Of a stretch of 64,000 nucleotides of DNA, positions 48,433 to 58,599 are shown piece after piece (within the stretch, counting starts at the first letter, position 1; each line of letters begins with the position of its first letter). The stretch is taken from contig BSBN01000039.1 in assembly GCA_027924645.1 (NCBI GenBank), positions 23,720,001-23,784,000 on the forward strand. The letters are read 5' to 3'. The notes under the pieces are model-generated. The model saw only the letters and a program-made list of their open reading frames with translations, made no database searches and was not told where the DNA came from. A program made the translations under genes and the position numbers. The stretch comes from Cunninghamia lanceolata (lineage: Eukaryota; Streptophyta; Pinopsida; Cupressales; Cupressaceae).

Positions 48433-50562
48433 TGTTAAGTGTGAAAAAGAGGATGATGAAGAGTAGTAATGCACACTAGATCAAACCCTCTTCCACAATA
48501 ACATTCAAGGACAAGACTGAGCCAAATCACTACCAAATGGAGGTGGACTCAGCTATAGATCTTGTACTCAAGAGTTCTATGGAAATATATGATATAATTA
48601 AGCCTTTTATCAAACCCTAGGTCAATCAATGCACTAAACCCTAGATTTGCAAAGAACTAATTTTATAACAGGAGATGTTCAATAGATAATTAGAAACTGA
48701 TTTCACAAGAGTCATCAGGGAGATATTAGAACCTGTGTCCCAAAAGATGGAATGTCAAAGGACTATTTCAAATGCGCTCAAGTTCTGAAAGGTGGAGGGT
48801 TTGTGCAAGATCATGGAGGTCCAAAAAGTGGTGATGTGATGACCAAAATTTTTCCCTTGTGGTTGACGACTTTTTTGATCTTAATTTGATCAAACGAAAA
48901 GGTTTATTGAAAAAAATTGTCATCTTTCCACCAATATAAGATATGCCTTATGTTGAATTTAATAGATAATTATTACTAATTTTCTACATACATTACGACA
49001 AAAGTCTTGATTGATAGGCTGATTGAAAAACTTCTATAATTTTCAAACTATTTCACATTTTTCAAATCTAAAAGATGCGTCAGATTCTATGCTTCACATA
49101 CTATAGGATTAAAAAAAATTGAATTTCATAAATTTTTGACCAAGTTATGGTTGTCAAACAAACATGTTTTAATAATTTTGAAATGTTATGATAAAAAATC
49201 ATAACTAATTATTTACTTGCAAAAAAAGTACAAAAAAAATGTGGCATATCTGGGCATGTGTCATGTACTTATATTGAAAGTTTTAGAAAAAAATATCATT
49301 TTTTCCTTGTACTTAAGTTGGTCAGACATACACCTATGTTTTTATCTTTTTCCTAAAAATTTAGTACTACTGCATTGAAATTTCAATTTTTCACAAAAAA
49401 GATTTACTTTTTTCTAAAAATTTAGTACTACTGCATTTTAATTTCAATTTTTCACAAAAAAGATTTACTTTTTTCTAAAAAGGGACTAGTAGCCTAGAAA
49501 CTACATTCAATTTGCTACAAATTTTGTTCTTACATACTTTTCAAATTATGTTAATAACCTATTCAAATTTTTATGTCAAGTTTCCTAACTCTATTTTTTT
49601 GAATTTTCATTGCCACTTAGGGGCCTAGTTTGGACCCCCAATATCCTCGACTAACCCTAGAATTTCTAGAAACTATAAACTGGAGAAATGATGTAGAGAT
49701 TGCCCTAATATTAGATATGAAGTTAGCTCAGGCAAAAGAATAGTTTCAAAAGTGCCCAAGTCTTCTATAGAGGAATATTCTTGAAATGCTCTTAGATCCC
49801 GAAACACTTATCCTTACTCAGTCTTCTTGTGTCTTCACTTTTCCAAATCTCACACCTGCAACTTGCACACAAAAAGAGAAGGGGTTTGGGGGTTATGGTG
49901 TTTAGGGACTTAATTCAGTCAAATCCCAGGATTGCATTGAATCTTCCCAACACCGTTGATTGATAAAGAGCATGCCCTTATAGGGCAAAGTCTAAACACA
50001 AAATCAATATGATAAAATCAAATGATGATGAACACAAATGATATCACCTATGTGATAAAACCCTTAGGAGGATGAATTCTCTTCAACTCGTAAGGAGAGA
50101 TAGATGATAACTCCAAAACTTGCAACAACACACAATGACAATAAAAATATGTTCTAGAATCACAATGAATGCTTGAATGCTCTTTACTCTAATGCTTCAA
50201 GTTGGCTATCTCCATCTAGGTTCATAATGTTCATTCAAAAACACACTTATATATGCTTTCCCGCCAATATTCATCAAATTAACCAAAAGAGTCAACAAAG
50301 AGAAACCCTTTTAAAGGTCTTATGCTAACATTCATTTAAATTTACCCTGACCAATCAGGGAGGACTTGGGTACGGGATCCCAAGTCCCAAGGCACCTTTT
50401 TGGTTTGGGTTAAGATAAATATGGGCCCCTTGTTCATAATTTGTATTGGTTTTAGGGGATTTTGCATTGGGATGAATATTTGGAATGTATAATGTAATCA
50501 CGGGGACCTAGGAGCTAAACAAGTAGGTAAAAAGGCATGTGTCCACTTTTTACTCCATAATA
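48433..50562 (-). repeat. 5' LTR of element C, enlarged by an insert
   Basis: It is 2,130 bp long because of the 861-bp insert at 48797-49657. Without it, the LTR is about 1,265 bp, close to its partner. On the minus strand it begins TATTATGGAGTAAAAAG and ends CTTAACA. A TATA-like GCATATATAAG is the complement of about 50246-50256. Confidence 0.9.
48797..49657. mobile_element. TIR element (MITE-like) inside the 5' LTR of C
   Basis: The other C LTR lacks this 861-bp segment. The ends are imperfect inverted repeats of about 29 bp: GGGTTTGTGCAAGATCATGG on the left and GGGTTAGTCGAGGATATTGG as the complement of the right end, both continuing to GGTCCAAA. The flanks TGGA and TAGA are a possible 4-bp duplication with one change. 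The interior is AT-rich with no gene. At about 49360-49480 a ~60-bp unit with AAATTTAGTACTACTGCATT is duplicated. The superfamily is undecided. Confidence 0.7.
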
Positions 50563-51600
50563 GTGTTTGGATTGATTAACTATACAAGAGAAACCTTGGA
50601 TGGGAAATTATTTCAAACATATATAGAGGTAATGGACATGAAGATAGGATAGAATCCTAGTATTGGAGAAGAGAAGGTGGCTTAGGAAAAAAATCAACAA
50701 TTGACAAAATATAATAGGGGTTGGAGCAATTAAGATTTAAACAATAAATTTTAGTGAAAAGGGATAACATTGGAGTATCTCTATTGTAAAAAAGAATCAA
50801 AATTTGGTACATTCATTGTTATAATAAAGTCCATCTCAAGAATTATTGCTTGGTGATAGAGTGGACAAAGAGGGTTGTTGCACACAGGGTGGAGTTTGGC
50901 ACAAAGCCTAGAAAGCCAAAGAGCATGTGGTGTGACCTATATGAAGAATGAGATGACCATATGACAAATGATTTCCCACTAATGATATTTTCTAGAAGGA
51001 AAGGATGTGAGCCTTTATGTGACATGAATTCATTGAATAAAACCACATACTAGCATAGATTAAGGAAGAATCATGGGGCAAATGAAAGGTAAGCATATGA
51101 TCCAAAAATTAATGATTTTGTATCACAACCTACCCCATATGTAAGGCAGATGAACTCAATAAGTGATCCAGAGTACTACAGATACAAAATGTGGACCCCT
51201 CCAAAGGCTACGATGAAGAAAATTCACTAGGAGGAAGTGTGGGTGGATACCACAATAGAGGTCAAATAAATAGAGGAAGAGATAGGGGACAAAGAAATAG
51301 AGAAGGTGTAACCTATTTAAACTAAGGTATAATAGGAAATTGTGCTAATGAATGTAGAGGTGAAAAGAAGACATCCTATGGATTTTGTAGTGACACAACA
51401 CATGACTCCTTTAGTTGTCCCAAGGTAGCATAGCAATACAAGAATGGACTGAATCCTAGTAATACAAATAGTGATGAACTCTTCAAACGTAATGTTCTTC
51501 TAGAGGGAGAAAATCCATGTAAGGAATAAACCTAAAAGAGAAGGACCTAATAACAAAGGATGCCAAAAGGTGGAAATTGGTTTTCAACCTTTTTTTGCCA
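50563..51600 (+). pseudogene. Gag-like pseudogene, segment 3 (Cys/His region)
   Basis: The sequence resumes after element C and reads, with stops, HCYNKVHLKNYCLV, VEFGTKPRKPKSMWCDLYEE, an Arg/Gly-rich GRDRGQRNREG segment and FCSDTTHDSFSCPK. These resemble degenerate zinc-knuckle motifs of a gag protein. It runs on the same strand directly into the FG-repeat sequence at 51606. Confidence 0.5.
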
Positions 51601-51605
51601 CTAGT

Positions 51606-51930
51606 TGATTAGAGTTTGGTTCTACTAGTACCCCTATGTTTGGTTCCACTTCAACTCTTGAATTTGCTGCAATAAGCTCGCTAGCATTTGATACAACAAG
51701 CACTCTAGCATTTCGTGCATCCAGTACTCCATCTTTTGGGGCTTCTAGTAGTTCAAATTTTGGATCTTCAAGTGCTCCTTCATATAGATTTCATAGAATT
51801 CTTGCTTTTGGTTGGCCAACTTTTTCTTTTTGTGTAGTCTCAACTCTAGCATTTGGGAATAACTGATCATTTAGAAGTATTCCATCACCTTTTGGTGCTC
51901 AAATTTTAGCATTCAACAAGCATGATTTTT
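51606..51930 (+). pseudogene. FG-repeat nucleoporin-like fragment, uninterrupted paralogue
   Basis: It reads FGSTSTPMFGSTSTLEFAA, RASSTPSFGASSSSNFGSSS and APSY-F-RILAFGWPTF, then VVSTLAFGNN, a stop, and SIPSPFGAQILAFNKHDF. The FG spacing and S/T/A/P context match plant NUP98-type nucleoporins, whose FG repeats line the nuclear pore. The first half aligns with 52560-52718 and the second with the minus strand of 4506-4367. It thus covers the insertion site of the split LTR element without an insert. Substituted F/G residues and stops show decay. Confidence 0.7.
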
Positions 51931-52500
51931 TTGTGCTCCTCCATGTTGTAATTCAATATATGTATTAAAACTATTGATCTTTGAATGATGCATTTGTGTA
52001 AATTTTTCTATTGTACATCTAATTAATTTGATCTAGAACATCTACAATTGTATATGATAATTCAATTTGATATAATTTACAAAATAGGTCTATGTATTTC
52101 TACCAAAAAGGTGGTAAATTACATTACTTTCTTTCACAATTATTTTTTCTCATAATATACTACATCTTAGTGCAGATACACTTCTTTGATGATATATATT
52201 TGTTTATAATTTGGTGTAATCCCATATGGGTCCAAAATGTGTTTGTGGCAATTGATAACACAAAACTATGTTTTCTAATTTTACAATTCTTAATGTGGTT
52301 GTATAATATTTTACAAAATTCTTTTGATGAAACACCACATTCTTCTATTAAATAGGACTTGGTAATACTTTTTACGTTCTTAGTATAAAAGTTCTGTATT
52401 CAAAGATCATTTAATAGTCATGCTTTAAGTAATATTGAAAATCATTACCCAGAAGTTAGGATGTTTTATTTCCAATTCATGAACTTATTGAGTTCTTATT
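51931..52500. other. AT-rich spacer between FG-repeat paralogues
   Basis: One frame (52092-52355) encodes a hydrophobic F/I/L-rich peptide, which I attribute to AT-rich composition. Nothing else is recognised. Confidence 0.4.
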
Positions 52501-52718
52501 GTGATTGGGGTCACCAACCCTACAAAGTCAAGTCCTTTTGCAAGTAATTTAGGTCAAACACAACAAACTTTTGGTAGTCAACCTTTTGGTTCTACTAGTA
52601 CCCCTACTTTTAGTTCCACTTCAACTCTTACATTTGGTGCAACAAGCATGCTAGCATGTGCTATATCAAACACTCCAACTTTTGGGGCTTCAAGTGCTCC
52701 TTCATATGGATTTGGTAG
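52501..52718 (+). pseudogene. FG-repeat nucleoporin-like fragment (N-side half of a split site)
   Basis: The frame reads VTNPTKSSPFASNLGQTQQT, FGSQPFGSTSTPTFSSTST, LTFGATSMLA and SNTPTFGASSAPSYGFG. It is a cleaner FG pattern than its neighbour. It stops exactly at an LTR end (52719), after the 5-bp target duplication GGTAG (52714-52718). Its continuation lies at 4506-4367 on the minus strand. Confidence 0.75.
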
Positions 52719-53682
52719 TGTAATATGTGGATTCAAAATACATCAAAATGGAAACACATAAACATAAGATGTCTTCTATTCTCAACCCACATAAACAAAG
52801 TTAGAGAATTAAAATGAAGGGAAATCTTAAATGCAATGTAAATTTGAAACATAAGATTATGCTTTTCACTTGATTTGCTCTAGGTTGATATTGATGGTTG
52901 ATTATGGATGGATGTAGTTGCTTTGAGATCCCAACAACATTCACTTGCATTCCAAGTTGTGATGAAAATGGCTTGGGGTGAGTTCTATTTGTAGATATTT
53001 GAGATGAAGATTGGATGGATGCACTGGGATTGACCTGGGAGATCAATGGATGAGGATTGTTGAGAGGAGAGGGTGAATGAGAGAACTCTAAGTGGCATCT
53101 CTTGATTGATGAATATGATGTGGCATGGATTGAGGGGATCTTGGGTAAAGTGGATGGTGAGAATCAAAAGGTACCTTTTAGGACCTTGTGCAAGCTCTCA
53201 CACATGTGTGAGAGTAAACATGGGGAAGAGTGAACATAAAAAGTGATCCTCTCACACATGTGTGAGAGATATGAGGAAGAGTGGACATGACAAGAAAGAC
53301 ACATGGGAAAGAGTAAATGTGACATGTGGACTTTCTCACACATGTATGAGTCAGATGAGTGATGTGCAAAATGAAGGGTGAGGATTAAAAGATTGAATGG
53401 AGGGTTAGGATGGAAAGTTGATTAGAATTAGGATTGATGAAGTGGATTTTGAGGATTAGAATTTTTAATTGGAGAAAATAGGTGATGTGGATTTTTAAAT
53501 AAAATGATTTAATTAATTAAATAACATTAGGATGTTAGTAAATATTAGGATAGGCTAATTGGATAGGATTGATTAGCTGATGGATAACCTAATTAATTAA
53601 GAAATTAATTATTTGAGGGATGGGTACGAGATTAATGGCATGATTTCAATTATAACGTAGTGGATAATTATAGATGTCTACA
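52719..53682 (-). repeat. 3' LTR of the split element (964 bp)
   Basis: On the minus strand it begins TGTAGACATC and ends CCACATATTACA. It is the same length as the LTR at 4507-5470 and colinear with it. The outer flank on the minus strand is CTACC, matching CTACT of the other half at four of five bases. Confidence 0.85.
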
Positions 53683-53699
53683 TTTTTCCTTTTTTTGAG

Positions 53700-56080
53700 A
53701 TGGTGTTGCAACTAAGAGGAGTAACAACATTTAAAAGAAGATAAAATATAGCACTTGATGAAGTGAAGGGGGAGGCAAGATTCTCTAGTTAGATAAGGGA
53801 AAATAGTGTTAGTAAATGGAGAAGGGATTCCCCCTCAAGAGGACACACTTGTTGGGAGAACATGGATGTGCTCTTGAAAGAAATGATCAAAAGAGTGGTG
53901 AGAACAAGTTGAGTGGGGTGGATGGGAATGATTGAGTGAAGAAATGGAGAGGATTGGATGATAGGTCATGTTGCATTGGGTAAATCCTTATTTTATATGG
54001 CATGAAATGTTATGCACCAAGGTATAAGGAACCAAGGTGACAATGTGTCCTATGCATAAAAGGATGCACCAACACAACACAAGGGTTTGACAACCTTAGT
54101 GGATATTGTGATGAGCCAATCAATAAGGTCATAAGAAACTCTATGTTGTATAGCACCATGATCTGGAAGACCATGATATTGCTATGGTAGGTAGGTTATA
54201 GGGACAGATGTAAATGCAAGATAAATTGATAATGCACACACACAAGCAAGCATACATACACAAAGCAATACAAAGATGAACATGACGTTGTCTTTGGTCA
54301 AGATGATAGGCCAAAGGTTGATGGATTGAAGATGTTGGATTGTATTGTTGATGATAAGAATAACATGAGAGTTAGGAATATATCTTGATGATGATGATAT
54401 AAATTTGATCAAGGCTTACAACAAGGCTAGGAACAAGACCAATAGATGTAATTGGATGATTTCATGTAGATTATTAGCTTGATATACATGGGTTAGGATT
54501 TTCTTGTGATATTTGGATTATTGGGAGATTTAGATTGATGGGAGGGATAATTGCATTGGGATGTGGTTTAAATAGCCTTTTGTTGGATACCAATGACAAG
54601 GGAAAACCAAGATGAGTGGTAAGGGATGATGTGGTGAGTTGGATGAGGGGTTTGAGGGATTGATCGATAGTTGATGGGATGGATGGGAGATTGGGTATGG
54701 ATGGAGGGGTTTAGGATGTGATCTCCCAAGACTACGTTGTAGAGGAATACCATGCCCCAATCTAGATATGTGGCTCATAATAAGGGGTTATGATGCTTAG
54801 GTGGGATGGACATTGTAGGATATTATAAAGATGGGTATATCTAAGAGGTGTCCAAAGCATGTGTTAACATTAATGCCCCTGTCCTTGTCAATGGGGAAGG
54901 GGGAACATATTAGATACAAAGGGGGTTATATGAAGATAATGGATGGGAATGAGACTTGCCTCCAAGTGTAGGGTGTTTTTTGATAGTGGATTACACATGA
55001 TTCCCATGAAAGGGTTTTCATCATGGTATTAGCCCAAGGTACCATGAGAATGGTTTTCACCATTGGATGAAATTTTTTCTCTTTACTATTTTTGATTTTT
55101 GATTTTTTGGATGTTTCTGATTGTTTGAATTGTTTTTGGATTTTTTAAATTTTTGAGGTTAAGAGGGAATGGATGGATGGATTAGGAGATGGAAATTGAG
55201 GACTCAAGTGTTAGTTTCCATACTGAGTTATAACATGCCAAATGTCATGGTGCTCTTGGATGTGGATAGAGACCTTATTGGGTGTGAAGTGGTCTTCTCC
55301 AAAATGGAAATGTGGTACCACCATAGCTCCAATGTATAGAGGATATTTCCATGGAATGGGGATGGAAGGTAGATCTGATAAATCATAAAAGGGATAATTA
55401 TTATGCAAGGGCATAGAGTAAAGTGATGTGATTGTGGATGTATGGGGGATAATGTATGTGATTAGGGAAGGATGGGAGGATGGATGCATGAGGGAAGTCC
55501 ATGGGACCAAGGGGAGCCAAGACAAACATTGGCACACACCATAAGGAGTTATGTGATTGGATTGGCATGAGATGGGATGATGGATTGTGAGTTTTAAGGT
55601 GACATTGAGTATGAGTGTGAATGCTAGTTTTCAGATTTTGGGATTGTTGTGTTGGGGATTTGGGGACCTACATGGACTTAGGATTTTTGGGAATTTTTGA
55701 TTGGATGTACGATGGGAGATAGGAATTTTGGGATTGGGGGATGGAGTGGGACTTTGGAGAAGTGGATTGTGACTTTGGGGGTGTAGATTTGGATGCTAGA
55801 CTTGGATTTATTACTTTTCTTTGCTTTGGGACCCACATCATTTTTGTGTTGTTATTTCTTTGCATTGGGACCCACATTATTTTTGTGTTGTCTTTTTTTG
55901 TGGTGGGCTAATGTGGCCTTTGTGGTCCATTAGGATTTTGGAGTGTATTTGAATTCTATTTTGCATGTCTAGGTTTTGCAACATGGCAATCTCTAGAGTT
56001 GTGGGAATTCTTTACTTTAGAGGCAGATGCAACCAAATTGATTCCAATGTTGATGGGGTGGTCCCATGGGGAGGTTTCAT
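53700..56080 (-). other. Non-coding 3' interior of the split element
   Basis: On its sense strand the region is G-poor and made of CATCC/CCCAATCC-type words, like the leader of the other half. Short His/Pro/Ser-rich frames (for example 55211-55537) resemble no family. A (GT)n run lies at about 56139-56156 at its upstream edge. Confidence 0.5.
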
Positions 56081-56234
56081 CATTTAAGCCCGTGAGTTAG
56101 GTAATATCTTTATCATGTTGGAATAGGTCAAATGATGTGTGTGTGTGTGTGTGTTGGGCTTGATTAGGAGATTTATGGATGGAAGGAGGAGTGGATTTCT
56201 ACATGGAAGGAAAGATAGTAGAAAACTTTTTGGA

Positions 56235-56708
56235 TTAGTATGATAAAGGAGGTGGATGGAAGAAAACTTCTTGTAGTATGATGAAGGAGGGGGTAATGGC
56301 AACAAAATTTCTAGATGAGTGAGAAGAGGCATCGATTTTGAGATTAAAAGCTCTCTTAGGGTTGGCAAAGTGGTACCAACACGTGTCTCCGGTGTTGGGT
56401 GGTGTAGTTTGAGATATGTAGCCAAGGCCTTGTGATTGGCGATATTCTTTGACATGGATGGGATCCAAGATTCCTTGTTCATGAAGGCCTAAGCCTTTAC
56501 CTTTATAGTTCATGTTTTGGAGCATTCGACTAGAGATGGGATGCTTGTGGGGTTGGAAACAAGATGCAAGTCTAGTGTTAGATGGGGAAGGAGTGGTGAT
56601 GAATACAAGTTGTTCTTTGATTGAAAGAGTACCACCACAAAGAAAGGTATTGGGACCAAGTTGATAGGGTGATGATTTCAACATAGGGGTGATATGATTA
56701 GTGTGCAT
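56235..56708 (-). pseudogene. Gag-like ORF with G-patch, second copy
   Basis: The 157-codon frame starts MHTNHITPMLKSSPYQ and contains NTFLCGGTLSIKEQLVF, FQPHKHPISS and the G-patch NMNYKGKGLGLHEQGIL, followed by DPIHVKEYRQSQGLGY. This is a fuller motif than in the + strand copy, which diverges right after the PIHV. A short segment, TGDTCWYHFANPKRAF, follows. Confidence 0.65.
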
Positions 56709-57037
56709 GGTTAGATCTTGAGTTGGAGGGTGTGATGTTCCGTCATGCTTTGGAAAAAGTGCTTGACATACTTGGATTTGCGCGGATGATGTGATGGGAG
56801 AAAAGTGGTTATCTTTAATTGTTTGGATATAATCCTTGAGTGGTGCACATGGATGTGTGAGGTGTAATTCTACTTTTCCCTAGAGTTATTTTCTAGCAAA
56901 TTTATTATAGTTAAGAGTTAAGATAGTTCAGAGTATGTGAAGATATCAAATAAATATAAATAGCAAATGAAAATTACATGTAATATTTTAATAAGAACTC
57001 TAAAGTAAATAATTAACATAGCTAATTGATTAACACA

Positions 57038-58296
57038 TGTTATGATTGAAAAGTGGAAAAGATGATGAATAGTGTCAAGATTTATCAAATCAAAGCCTCA
57101 TTTCATAATAACACTCAAGAACAACAACTGAGACAAGTCACTACAGATGAAGATAACTTAGCTATAGATTGATGTACGCAAGAATGATATGGAAAGACTG
57201 ATTTGATTAGAAGATTTGTCAAACCCTAGATTCAATAGGCCTTAAACCCTAATTATAATGAAATTGGGTACAGATGAATAAAGTACTACAAATCACTGCA
57301 TAGGAAGATACTCAGGAAGATATAGAAACTCACTAGAAGTTGGATTTCTAGAGGTGAAGACTTTACAGACTACAGTCCAGGTGCCCAAGTCTGATAGGGT
57401 AACTTTTCTATAGATTTGGAATATTGAGCAATGTTAGATGATGTTCAACTCCTGAGTTCATGATGAATCCTGTTGGGAGGACTATGGGGTGGGTGCCCTA
57501 GTCTAGTGGGGTATATTTACAACAACATTTCCTCAGATCCTAAATCCTTATTCTCTGAATTGCTTATTTGCACCTGCACTTTGCGAAATCCTACACCTAT
57601 AACCTGTAATCACAAAGAGTGGGGTTTAGGGGTTGTGGTGTTTAGGAGCTTTCCTTAGTCAAGCCCTAGAATGACATTTAAGTCTTCCAACACTGTTGTT
57701 AGATAAAGTGCATGCCCAATAGAGGGAAGAGGCCAAAGCAATGATGAAATAAAATTATTGAAGCACAAATAGATGTCACCTTAGAGGTGAAGCCCTCACA
57801 GAGATGAAGATCCTTCAAATCATGAGGAGATGGATTGATGAAGCCAAATATGTAGTAATAAACAAACACAATAACAACACAATTCTTCTCTGCAACACAA
57901 TGAATGCCTTGAAATCCCTTAGATCAATATCACCAATTTGCATTATCCATCTAGGTGTAAAATGAAGACATAAAATTACTTATGTATGCTTTCCCTCTAA
58001 CATTTGTAATTCAAATTGAAAAGGCTGACAGAGGGAAACATTGTTAAAGGTCCTATACCAATAAACTTAAATTTGGGTCCTAGCAAATCAGCTTGGACTA
58101 GGCTCCAGGTGCCCAAGTCCCAAGGCTAATTTGGATCTTGATTAAGCATTTAGATTGGGCCCCTAAGTCCCATTTGACACGAGTTTTGGGGGAATTTTCT
58201 CTGGGATAAGTATTAAGCATGTAAAGTGTAAACATGGGGAGCTAGGAACTAAACTAGAAGGTAAAAAGGCATGAGGTTACCTTTTACTCCATAATA
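57038..58296 (-). repeat. LTR of the B/C group without matching flanks
   Basis: It is homologous to the C LTRs over its full length: on the + strand it starts TGTTATGATTGAAAAGTGG and ends TTACTCCATAATA. It keeps a CATACATAAG box on the minus strand. The flanks are ACACA and GAAAC, so no target duplication exists. It may be one end of a larger rearranged element or a recombinant LTR. Confidence 0.8.
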
Positions 58297-58599
58297 GAAA
58301 CTCCTCTTCTAAACTTGCGAGTCTTGTTACTTCTAATTGAGTAAAATCTGTGAATGGGATTCGAAGTACTAAATGGATTGTTGAGGCTCCAATATTGAAT
58401 GTTACAACTTTTGTTGGTGCAAGTAATAGAAGTGGACTAGACCTTGGGAATGCTTCATTTTAAAGAGATTGATTGATAGCACCAATCAGATATGATTTTC
58501 ATGTTCCTATTGTTCCTTGAATTATCATGAATAATGGCAATGCATTTTGAGATCCAAGATAATGTGTCATAATTATATCAAGTTCTTTTTTCTTTTTAG

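Larger units (their letters stand above)
41506..50562 (-). mobile_element. Ty3/gypsy element C, TSD GTGTT, with nested insertions
   Basis: The LTRs are 41506-42745 and 48433-50562, flanked by perfect GTGTT (41501-41505 and 50563-50567). Orientation is minus: the polypurine tract AGTAGGGGCTAAA is the complement of 42746-42758, and the primer-binding position TTTTGGTGAACCCATA is the complement of bases below 48432. The interior carries a gypsy-type gag (48246-46270), with no protease, RT or integrase recognised. A solo LTR (44437-45629) and a TIR element in the 5' LTR (48797-49657) are nested in it. It sits inside the gag-like pseudogene and is therefore younger than it. Confidence 0.9.
52719..56866 (-). 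mobile_element. 3' half of the split LTR retrotransposon (half B)
   Basis: On the minus strand it runs from about 56866, which corresponds to 10231 of the other half, through the G-patch ORF and a non-coding C/A/T-rich region (56080-53700), to a polypurine tract and the 3' LTR. The tract AAAAAAAGGAAAAA (complement of 53683-53696) directly precedes TGTAGACATC. About 410 bp (56864-56451 against 10231-10643) is shared by both halves. Together they would make an element of roughly 9.9 kb without recognisable pol. Confidence 0.75.

Noticed and set aside
52092..52355. 87-codon hydrophobic ORF
   Set aside because: F/I/L/Y composition follows from AT richness, and no membrane-protein family is recognised.
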